From NCBI GenBank assembly GCA_002396385.1, contig DGTD01000060.1, forward strand, positions 1 to 18,282: a stretch of 18,282 nt of DNA. Reading direction: 5' to 3'. Positions within the stretch are counted from its first letter, which is position 1, and every line of letters begins with the position of its first letter. The position numbers and the translations under genes are program-made. Below the pieces are notes generated by a model, which had not been told where the DNA came from, searched no databases, and saw only the letters and a program-made list of their open reading frames with translations. The stretch comes from Bacteroidales bacterium UBA4345 (GTDB lineage Bacteria > Bacteroidota > Bacteroidia > Bacteroidales > Paludibacteraceae). Positions 8,068 through 14,464 of this stretch are shown here, piece after piece.

Positions 8068-9411
8068 ATGAGCAAGAAAGACGGACAAACAGTCATTACT
8101 CCAGCAAAAACCGATATGGGGATTTTTGTTGCGCTCGACCTTGGGGGAACTGAGGTAAGGGCAATTGCTGCCAAGAAAGACGACCAAGGGAAATTTGTAT
8201 TTGTCTCTTCCGCATCCACACCGTCAAGAGGCATACGCCGTGGCGCCATCTACAACATTGAGGACACAAAGAACGACATAAAACACGTTCTCACCGACTT
8301 GGAAAACAGTATCAAAACCCAGTACAACAAAACCATTGACGACATCTATGAAAAAATTAATGTCCGCATCGAACAGGTTTATGTGGCACTTAACGGCAAT
8401 TCCCGTACCGAGACAAACAACATAAGCCGTCGCTTGGGTGGCGACATCATCAATAAGGAACTGTTTGAGGAATTCGACCGGTTGAACCACAATATAAAGC
8501 TCAGTAGTAACGACCTTGAGATTCTAGACATATATCCATCTAAATATCTGGTTGACGACAGCGAACCTACCAACAATCCGATAGGCTGCCGGTGCGACGT
8601 CATTTCCGCTACCTACAAAATCGTTGTAGGAAAGTCGACAATGCTAAGCAACCTGCGTGTCTGTCTGCAAAGCATAGGCGTTGAACTAGCCGGCTACTGC
8701 ATAGCGCCACTGGCTGCGGCAAACTCGGTCTTGTCGAAAAACGAGAAAGAATTGGGCGTAGTGCTGATCGACTTCGGCGCAACCACAACCAATGTGGCCA
8801 TCTACCACAAAAACAAGATGCACTACTCACTGTCTATTCCGTTAGGAAGCAAACTCATTACCGACGACATTTCACAACTGCGAATTGTTACAGATGAAGC
8901 AGAGAAAATCAAAAAGATTGGGAATTGCCACCTCGACTGGAACATCGAAGACCGATACATCGGCCTTTCAACAGGAAACGACATCAGCTACAAAGTTGTA
9001 TGCAACGTCATAGAGCGCAGAATTGACCAGATTCTCGGATACATCGACCTGGCTATAAAAGAGTCGAAACTGGCAGTCGGCCCACAACTCGACCAGGTTG
9101 TAATTGTAGGAGAAGCAGCCAAGTTGAAGGGGCTGGAGGGGAAAATAGAAGAAACCCTGGGTCTGCCAGCACACAAGGGCAGCATACACGCCAACTACCA
9201 GCATCTGATACCGCAGGAAAAGAATGGATGCAGGTTCCATGTCGCCATAGGAACGCTTTTGAACGCAAAAGAAAACTGTGTGGTTTCGACCAAGCAGAAC
9301 GAGCGTCCTCAAAAAAAGACCACTATTTTTGGCAAACTGAAAGACTTCGGAACCTCACTATTCGATGACGAGCTTCCAGAAGAAAGGAATCAGAAAAGAA
9401 ACCAGTATTAA
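8068..9411 (+). CDS. ftsA: Cell division protein FtsA, actin-like membrane anchor, divergent
   Basis: FtsA is the actin-fold protein that tethers FtsZ filaments to the membrane and recruits later division proteins. The 447 residues show an actin-like core with the inserted 1C domain at about 65-180, a second phosphate motif DFGATTT (235-241) followed by NVAIY, and IPLGSKLITDDI (257-268). A C-terminal segment at about 417-434 (KTTIFGKLKDFGTSLF) alternates hydrophobic and charged residues and could be the membrane-targeting amphipathic helix. Two nucleotide-site motifs differ from what I recall as usual: phosphate-1 reads DLGGTEV (24-30) rather than a GSSK-type motif, and the adenosine motif reads VGEAAKL (347-353) rather than a GGGA type. 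It sits 14 bp after ftsQ and 37 bp before the first ftsZ. Confidence 0.93.
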   Translation: MSKKDGQTVITPAKTDMGIFVALDLGGTEVRAIAAKKDDQGKFVFVSSASTPSRGIRRGAIYNIEDTKNDIKHVLTDLENSIKTQYNKTIDDIYEKINVRIEQVYVALNGNSRTETNNISRRLGGDIINKELFEEFDRLNHNIKLSSNDLEILDIYPSKYLVDDSEPTNNPIGCRCDVISATYKIVVGKSTMLSNLRVCLQSIGVELAGYCIAPLAAANSVLSKNEKELGVVLIDFGATTTNVAIYHKNKMHYSLSIPLGSKLITDDISQLRIVTDEAEKIKKIGNCHLDWNIEDRYIGLSTGNDISYKVVCNVIERRIDQILGYIDLAIKESKLAVGPQLDQVVIVGEAAKLKGLEGKIEETLGLPAHKGSIHANYQHLIPQEKNGCRFHVAIGTLLNAKENCVVSTKQNERPQKKTTIFGKLKDFGTSLFDDELPEERNQKRNQY

Positions 9412-9448
9412 ATAGACAACCTTCCATTAACATAAAAATTATACGAGC

Positions 9449-10849
9449 ATGGAAATTGAATTGAACGACGAGGTAAACAAACCAATCATAAAAGTAATTG
9501 GTGTAGGAGGTGGTGGAGGCAATGCCGCCAACTTCATGTTCCGGAAAGGTATACACGATGTGGGTTTTGTTGTTTGTAACACCGACAAAAAGGCATTAGC
9601 CCTTTCACCTATTCCACAAAAAATACAGATGGGAGACAAAGGTCTCGGAGCCGGAAACAAGCCGGAAGTCGGCAGACAAGCCGCAATCGACTCCCTTCCT
9701 GAGATAGAGTCCATGCTTGAAGACGACATCGAAATGGTGTTTGTCACTGCCGGAATGGGAGGTGGAACTGGAACAGGCGCAGCCCCTGTCATAGCCAAAG
9801 CAGCTAAAAACAAGGGCATCCTTACTGTGGGTATTGTTACCATTCCTTTCGTCTTCGAAGGAGAGAACCGGTTGTCGCAGGCCTTGGAAGGTGTAGAAGA
9901 GATGCGAAAGAGCGTCGATGCCATCATCATCATCACCAACGAGCGAATCAAACAGCTCTATGGCGACATGAAGATTTCGCAAGCATTCTCGCAAGCCGAT
10001 ACCGTTTTGGCCACAGCCGCGAAAGGTATTGCCGAACTGATAACCCTGACAGGCTACATCAACGTAGATATGAACGACGTGCGCACAGTCCTTACCAACA
10101 GCGGAGATGCCATTATGGGTTCGGCTATTGCTAGTGGAGAGGGGCGTGCCATTCAAGCCATTCAAAACGCATTGGAGTCTCCGCTACTCACCAACAACGA
10201 CATCAGTAAATCGGGAAATGTTTTATTGAATATTTCGTCAGGTGTCGACGAATACGAGGCCGATATGTCGGAAATCAGCGAGATTACAGAATACCTCCAA
10301 CAGAAACTGAGGAAGGGGGCACAAATCATTTGGGGTTGCAACACATCGGAAGAACTCGGCGAGAATTTGCAAGTCACTATTGTTGTAACTGGCCTGCATC
10401 TTACCGACGACGAGTTGAAAGAAACAAAAGCAAGCACAAAACCGGCTAGCAAACCTGCCAATGGCAGTTTTATGGACAAGCTCTTCAACATGTCGCCCAA
10501 AGAGCCTGAAAAGAAGCCTGCCACCAACTTCGACCGCGAGCCAGAAAAATTAACCGACGAGCAGAAATCGAAGTTAAGCAACGCTTTCTACGGCTGCGAT
10601 GTATTCAACAAGGAACAAACGAAACCGGCTGAGCCTGTCAAACAGCAGCCTGTAACTCCAACAGCAACAGTTGCGCCTGTACAACAACCTGCCGTTGAGC
10701 CCGAAGAGCCAAAACCTGTAAAGCCAGCACCTAAGAGATGTTCGCTCGACGACCTGTTCAACGACAACAGCCTTGACGACATGGAACGTTCTTCCAATCC
10801 GAAGAAGAACGACAGCGACGACAGCATACAAACATTCACTTTACAATAA
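9449..10849 (+). CDS. ftsZ: Cell division GTPase FtsZ, first copy (catalytically canonical)
   Basis: FtsZ is the tubulin-like GTPase that forms the division ring. This 466-residue copy has a short N-terminal arm of about 11 residues, then GVGGGGGNA (18-26), a canonical GLGAGNKPEVGRQAA loop, the tubulin signature GGGTGTG (104-110), IPFVFEGENR with R141 in place, and a T7 loop NVDMND carrying N205, D207 and D210. All visible GTP binding and hydrolysis positions are therefore conserved. The globular part ends near residue 315. The roughly 150-residue tail is proline/lysine/glutamine-rich, hence probably disordered, and includes a CSLDDLFNDN motif (431-440). It ends DSIQTFTLQ, which does not resemble the Bacteroidota FtsZ terminal peptide that I recall. 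A second ftsZ starts 12 bp downstream. I call this copy FtsZ1. Confidence 0.97.
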   Translation: MEIELNDEVNKPIIKVIGVGGGGGNAANFMFRKGIHDVGFVVCNTDKKALALSPIPQKIQMGDKGLGAGNKPEVGRQAAIDSLPEIESMLEDDIEMVFVTAGMGGGTGTGAAPVIAKAAKNKGILTVGIVTIPFVFEGENRLSQALEGVEEMRKSVDAIIIITNERIKQLYGDMKISQAFSQADTVLATAAKGIAELITLTGYINVDMNDVRTVLTNSGDAIMGSAIASGEGRAIQAIQNALESPLLTNNDISKSGNVLLNISSGVDEYEADMSEISEITEYLQQKLRKGAQIIWGCNTSEELGENLQVTIVVTGLHLTDDELKETKASTKPASKPANGSFMDKLFNMSPKEPEKKPATNFDREPEKLTDEQKSKLSNAFYGCDVFNKEQTKPAEPVKQQPVTPTATVAPVQQPAVEPEEPKPVKPAPKRCSLDDLFNDNSLDDMERSSNPKKNDSDDSIQTFTLQ

Positions 10850-10861
10850 AAACTTATCGGA

Positions 10862-12223
10862 ATGAGTGACACCTACTTAAACATAGTACAACCCGAACTG
10901 GCCGAAACGGCTTTCGAGACAGCCATCATAAAGGTGGTTGGCGTGGGCGGAGGAGGAGGTAACGCTGTAAACTACATCTACAAGAGAAAAATTGCAGGTG
11001 TCAGTTGTGCTGCTATTAATACCGATGCTAAGTCACTCCAACAACTCGGTCTTCCACAAAAGCTTCCTATTGCGAAACTTGGTTCTGGCGCAGATCCTGC
11101 CATCAGTAAAAAGGCGGCAGAAGAACACGAAGAGGAAATCAAGTTCTTGCTAAAAGGTTCTGAAATGGCTTTCATAACAGCAGGAATGGGGAAAGGGACC
11201 GGCACGGGAGCATCGCCTGTCATTGCCCGCTTTGCCCAAGAGTTAGGTATACTCACAATAGGTGTTGTGACCATTCCATTCCGATTCGAGGGCGAGAAGT
11301 TTGTACTGCGCGCCATAGAAGGTTTAGAGGAACTACGCCAACATGTTGACTCGTTGCTCATTATCGCTAACGAACAAATCAAGAGCGTTTACGGCAATAT
11401 GAAGTTCAGCCAGGCTTTCGGACGTGCCGACGACATTATTGCAACAGCCATCAACGGCATTACTGGAGCCGTAACCAGCACACAGGGGGTTTGCACCGAT
11501 ATGGAGGACCTGCGTACCACCCTGAAAGGCGGACAAAATATTATGATGGGTGTAGGCATTGGCGACGGCCCCGACCGCGCTATCATCGCCATTCGAAACG
11601 CCCTTGAATCTCCATTGCTAGTTAACAACAGCATAAAAGGAGGTAAGAGGATAATTATAAACTATGCCACATCGTATGAGAACGAAATGACCGTTGAGGA
11701 AATGGAGATTATCAACGACGAGCTGAAGAACCAAGTCGGCTACTATGGCGACCAAATATGGGGTACACTATTCGACGACTCGTTGGGCACACAGCTAAAA
11801 GTCACCATTGTCGTATCGGGTATTAAAGGCATCAGCAACGAACAGATAAAAGAGATGACTTTGGGCAACAATATCCGTCCACACGCACAACCAAAAATTG
11901 CAGAGCCCGCGATTAACTCGACGGCTAGCCCGGACACGGTTGCGAACAAATTCACGACTGCGACAAATACCCCGACTGTGGCAACTGAAGCTGTAGGTGC
12001 GGCACAACAAGCTCAACAGATACAGACACTGATCGAAGAACGCCCACCCAAAAAGATTGTTTCTCTTACAGACTTCGACGACGACAATTACCTTTCCAGA
12101 TTAGAAGACGACGCTCCAAACTGGAATTGCACCTCACAATTCAACAACAATTCGGCATTTGTCGGGAACAATCCCGACCAGCCAATTCTACATAACGATT
12201 TTCTAGACAACAACGTTGATTAA
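10862..12223 (+). CDS. Second FtsZ paralogue with altered GTPase site (FtsZ2)
   Basis: This 453-residue FtsZ homologue aligns with the upstream FtsZ over the whole globular part at roughly 40-50% identity by eye. It has a 20-residue N-terminal extension, then GVGGGGGNA (27-35). Three nucleotide-site positions differ: the tubulin signature reads GKGTGTG with K111 for glycine, FEGEKF has F147 where FtsZ has arginine, and the T7 loop reads CTDMED with C211 for asparagine. The two T7 aspartates (D213, D216) remain. The loop after NTD is also shortened to LGSGADPAISKKAA. The globular part ends near 321; a roughly 110-residue A/T/Q/P-rich linker follows, then SLTDFDDDNYL (401-411) and the terminus DFLDNNVD. 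The frame is intact and spacing is operonic on both sides (12 bp each), so this is an expressed paralogue, not a pseudogene. Hydrolysis is predicted to be weak or absent; that part is inference. Confidence 0.95.
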   Translation: MSDTYLNIVQPELAETAFETAIIKVVGVGGGGGNAVNYIYKRKIAGVSCAAINTDAKSLQQLGLPQKLPIAKLGSGADPAISKKAAEEHEEEIKFLLKGSEMAFITAGMGKGTGTGASPVIARFAQELGILTIGVVTIPFRFEGEKFVLRAIEGLEELRQHVDSLLIIANEQIKSVYGNMKFSQAFGRADDIIATAINGITGAVTSTQGVCTDMEDLRTTLKGGQNIMMGVGIGDGPDRAIIAIRNALESPLLVNNSIKGGKRIIINYATSYENEMTVEEMEIINDELKNQVGYYGDQIWGTLFDDSLGTQLKVTIVVSGIKGISNEQIKEMTLGNNIRPHAQPKIAEPAINSTASPDTVANKFTTATNTPTVATEAVGAAQQAQQIQTLIEERPPKKIVSLTDFDDDNYLSRLEDDAPNWNCTSQFNNNSAFVGNNPDQPILHNDFLDNNVD

Positions 12224-12235
12224 AAAAATAAAATT

Positions 12236-12685
12236 ATGGCACTATTTGAACAAGTCAGTAAAGACATCATGCAGGCCATGAAGGATCGTGACCAAGTACG
12301 CCTCACCACCCTACGTGGCATAAAAAAGGAATTTATTGAAGCCAAAACTGCTAAAGGCTCCGATGGTGAAATGAGCGATGAAACAGGATTGAAGATTCTT
12401 CAGAGAATGTTGAAACAACGCAAAGAGAGTGCTGAAATATACACCCAAAACGGGCGAAACGAGCTGGCTCAGAACGAACTGGCCGAAACTGCGGTCATTG
12501 AGTCATACCTGCCGAAGCCAATGAGTGACGAGGAACTGACTGCCGCCGTTAAAGCCATCATTGCCGAGACTGGCGCCACATCTGTAAAAGAAATGGGTAA
12601 GGTAATGGGCATTGCATCAAAGCAATTAGCTGGGAAAGCCGAAGGTAAAGCCATTTCCGATAAGGTGAAGGAACTCCTCGCCTAA
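12236..12685 (+). CDS. GatB/YqeY domain protein
   Basis: This 149-residue, highly charged cytoplasmic protein matches the YqeY family (GatB/YqeY domain), which is related to the tRNA-binding tail of the amidotransferase subunit GatB. Recognisable features are the N-terminal MALFEQVSKDIMQAMKDRDQVRLTTLRGIKKEF helix, an EQ/K-rich helix with RMLKQRKESAEIY, ESYLPKPMSDEEL in the middle, and the C-terminal EMGKVMGIASKQLAGKAEGKAISDKVKELL, which is the family's QRD-like module. The exact role is unsettled; a link to tRNA-dependent amidation or translation quality control is usually assumed. It is the last gene of the operon, 12 bp after the second ftsZ and 35 bp before the terminator stem. Confidence 0.93.
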   Translation: MALFEQVSKDIMQAMKDRDQVRLTTLRGIKKEFIEAKTAKGSDGEMSDETGLKILQRMLKQRKESAEIYTQNGRNELAQNELAETAVIESYLPKPMSDEELTAAVKAIIAETGATSVKEMGKVMGIASKQLAGKAEGKAISDKVKELLA

Positions 12686-12720
12686 CTCTTAGTTAGCCAT
12701 TCAAATACTATAAAAGTAAC

Positions 12721-12763
12721 AAAGAGGGTGTATCACAAACATATGTGATATACCCTCTTTTTC
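12721..12763 (+). terminator. Rho-independent terminator of the dcw operon
   Basis: The arms at 12721-12737 and 12744-12760 pair over 17 positions with a single G-U wobble, enclose a 6-base loop, and run into a T-rich stretch (12758-12763). It lies 35 bp after the yqeY-type stop and before minus-strand genes, so it may stop transcription from both sides, although the minus-strand U-run is weaker. Confidence 0.93.
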
Positions 12764-12773
12764 TATCGCAGTG

Positions 12774-12803
12774 CAAAGGTATTCGGTATGGGGAAAAGAC
12801 CTA
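12774..12803 (-). promoter_or_regulatory. Bacteroidota-type promoter with no obvious gene
   Basis: On the minus strand, TACCTTTG (12781 down to 12774) matches the Bacteroidota -7 box TAnnTTTG. A TTGT is found 21 bases upstream, fitting the -33 element. Transcription would start near 12767 and immediately enter the hairpin at 12760-12721. No credible ORF follows on this strand: the region beyond is the 3' end of the yqeY-type gene in antisense. It could be the promoter of a lost gene or of a short RNA. Confidence 0.45.
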
Positions 12804-12845
12804 CAACTTCACCGGATTTCCTATATATTTCTTACTGAAAACTAG

Positions 12846-12923
12846 TTAGACGTATGAATTAAATGCGTTGGTGGACATTACCACAGCATCTAGGAACGTC
12901 AACAAGACGACGAGCAGGATCAT
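12846..12923 (-). CDS. Hypothetical 25-residue hydrophobic peptide overlapping the barstar-like stop
   Basis: A short open frame starts at an ATG that overlaps the TGA of the barstar-like gene in an ATGA arrangement typical of coupled translation. It encodes MILLVVLLTFLDAVV followed by MSTNAFNSYV and a TAA stop. The first half is hydrophobic enough to insert in a membrane. There is no family match that I recognise, and an ORF this short occurs often by chance. It may equally be the leftover end of another gene. The rest of the gap to the terminator holds only the promoter-like box at 12774-12803. Confidence 0.2.
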   Translation of the reverse strand: MILLVVLLTFLDAVVMSTNAFNSYV

Positions 12924-13318
12924 TCTTCTACATAATACACATTAAATACTAAATTTGGATGTAAATTTTTGTACCCAAACTCATCATTTAGGCCATCCCA
13001 AAAATCTGAAGCATCATTAAGACAACTCGTCAGTATTTCTTTTTCCGATATTTTCTCTTCAGCAAGTATATTATCTGAATTCCTAACGATTATCAAAATC
13101 TGATTGACCGAAATGTCTAACCATTCCAAATCATGTAAACATTCATCTAATGCATCCCAGTTTTTTCCAAAATAGTCTGGAAAATTTAATTCTTTTGATA
13201 TAAATGAAAAAAAGACCTCCTTGTTAACCATTTTGTTTCCATCTACATCAATTATAATATTCCGTTTTTTATTTGTTTCAAGAGTAATATCTCTAATATC
13301 AGCTACTTTGTGTATCAT
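12920..13318 (-). CDS. Barstar-like ribonuclease inhibitor
   Basis: This 132-residue protein belongs to the barstar family, small cytoplasmic proteins that bind and block barnase-type ribonucleases. Diagnostic is the segment at 44-66: LNFPDYFGKNWDALDECLHDLEW, where Y49, D55 and E59 occupy the positions of barstar Y29, D35 and D39, the barnase-binding helix; D39 is replaced by the similar glutamate. The preceding strand IIIDVDGNKMVNKEVFFSFISKEL is also typical. The protein extends beyond the usual ~90 residues with an acidic C-terminal part. No cognate nuclease gene is adjacent. The DNA is clearly AT-richer than the neighbouring operon (about one third G+C by eye), suggesting acquisition by transfer. 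A truncated Rpn-type frame ends 7 bases upstream on the same strand. Confidence 0.85.
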   Translation of the reverse strand: MIHKVADIRDITLETNKKRNIIIDVDGNKMVNKEVFFSFISKELNFPDYFGKNWDALDECLHDLEWLDISVNQILIIVRNSDNILAEEKISEKEILTSCLNDASDFWDGLNDEFGYKNLHPNLVFNVYYVEE

Positions 13319-13325
13319 TTTGGGC

Positions 13326-13520
13326 TTATTTCATTCTTTTGAAAGTCTTATGGCAGATATATTCGATATCAACCACTTTTACCCCGTCCCAGAACGGCAG
13401 CAGCGCATTCAGGAAGCTGATAACAAGGTCGGGGTGTTCTGCGAACACCGGCTTAAAAGTCAACTCGCATCTCAGTTCCAAGTATTTACCTATAGTTCGA
13501 TTAGTTTTAAAGTTAACCAT
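13326..13520 (-). pseudogene. N-terminal remnant of a Rpn-family PD-(D/E)XK nuclease/putative transposase
   Basis: A 64-residue frame reads KYLELRCELTFKPVFAEHP at residues 12-30, then DLVISFLNALLPF and VVDIEY. This matches the start of the Rpn/PD-(D/E)XK 'putative transposase' family widespread in Prevotella and Bacteroides, whose members are usually about 250-350 residues. The match stops after IEY; then come about ten unrelated residues (ICHKTFKRMK) and a stop, with the catalytic part of the nuclease absent. The barstar-like gene begins 7 bases later, so the junction may mark where foreign DNA replaced the rest of the gene. The fragment could still be translated and act as a leader for the barstar-like gene, but it cannot be a working nuclease. 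Confidence 0.65.
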
Positions 13521-13618
13521 TCACTTCAAATACACGAAAGAGGGGAAAGAAGGTAAAGCCCTTGCCGTTTGTGGTCCTTTCAGAGCATCGAAAAGTCCCT
13601 AGTTCTTCACCTAATCAA

Positions 13619-14428
13619 TTACTTGCAACCGTATTTAGCTTCGAAATCCATCACCACTTTTTTGAGATGCTCGGACAAATATCCCATACCTTTTTCCCTG
13701 ATAGCTTCAGGTATACCAAAAAGGGCTTCGGCAATTCCACCAGTAATGCAACCGATTGTATCGGAATCGCCACCAATACTGACCGCATTACGGACCGCAT
13801 CTTCAAAATTTTCAGCCTCAAGGGCACAAGTAATAGCTTGAGGAACACTGCCTTGACAGGTTCCCCCAGACACAAGTCCGTCTAACCCCTGCCATGAGTA
13901 GCGCGGACGGATTTCATCTACACTTAACGACAGGTCATAGCCAAAGTCCGACTCAATTCTAGCTCTTATTTCCGACGGTGTAGACCCATGTCGTGCCAGA
14001 TAGATACAAAGGGCCGTCGCTTGGGCACCCTTTATGCCCTCGGGATGGTTGTGGGTACATTCAGCAGAAGCCTTTGCGGCAGCCAACGTCTCCGCCTCAG
14101 AAGGGAAAGCCCAACCAACAGGAGAGACACGCATACCCGAACCATTTCCACAACTGTTATAGGGTTGCATAACGCCACTATTTGCACGATGGACCCATTG
14201 TACGAACATCGTTCCATAACTGCCCATCGGGCACGGGTATTTTTTTGCATAACGGAAATAATACGAACCTGCCAGGCCTCCGTGCAACAACCATTCGGCA
14301 GTTGCAACCGTCAAAATACTGTCGTCTGTATATTCCACACCTCTACCAAAGAACTCAAAATCTTTTGTTTTGATGTTGTCAAACTCATAAATCGAGCCCA
14401 CAATATCGCCAACAAGCGCTCCTAACAT
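13619..14428 (-). CDS. ADP-ribosylglycohydrolase family protein (DraG-type)
   Basis: This 269-residue protein belongs to the ADP-ribosylglycohydrolase family (DraG/ARH), metal-dependent enzymes that remove ADP-ribose from modified proteins or small molecules. The metal-site motifs are present in order: the N-terminal GALVGDIVGSIYEF (3-16), YTDDS (33-37), the HNHPEG segment (126-131), and SIGGDSDT (217-224) followed by the helix IGCITGGIAEALFGIP. No signal peptide is seen, so it is cytoplasmic. The substrate cannot be told from sequence. Relatives act in nitrogenase control, in reversal of toxin-mediated ADP-ribosylation and as immunity proteins to ADP-ribosyltransferase toxins. It starts 36 bp after the BspA-like gene on the same strand and has its own TAnnTTTG box in that gap; 98 bp separate it from the Rpn remnant. 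Confidence 0.92.
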   Translation of the reverse strand: MLGALVGDIVGSIYEFDNIKTKDFEFFGRGVEYTDDSILTVATAEWLLHGGLAGSYYFRYAKKYPCPMGSYGTMFVQWVHRANSGVMQPYNSCGNGSGMRVSPVGWAFPSEAETLAAAKASAECTHNHPEGIKGAQATALCIYLARHGSTPSEIRARIESDFGYDLSLSVDEIRPRYSWQGLDGLVSGGTCQGSVPQAITCALEAENFEDAVRNAVSIGGDSDTIGCITGGIAEALFGIPEAIREKGMGYLSEHLKKVVMDFEAKYGCK

Positions 14429-14447
14429 AATTATAATAATTTAAGTA

Positions 14448-14455
14448 CAAATCTA
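14448..14455 (-). promoter_or_regulatory. Candidate -7 box for the ADP-ribosylglycohydrolase gene
   Basis: On the minus strand the bases read TAGATTTG, an exact fit to TAnnTTTG. It is 20 bases from the ATG at 14428, implying a leader of roughly 12 bases. I see no convincing -33 element, so the gene may instead or additionally be read from the upstream LRR gene. Confidence 0.4.
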
Positions 14456-14464
14456 AAAGACACA

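Noticed and set aside
10862..12223. The idea that the second ftsZ is a decaying pseudogene or an assembly duplicate
   Set aside because: The frame is intact over 453 codons, the fold motifs and terminal peptide are kept, and the DNA differs throughout from the first copy, so it is not a duplicated contig segment.
13221..13556. A 111-codon plus-strand open frame across the barstar and Rpn-remnant region
   Set aside because: It is antisense to two frames with recognisable family similarity, and its product has no recognisable features.
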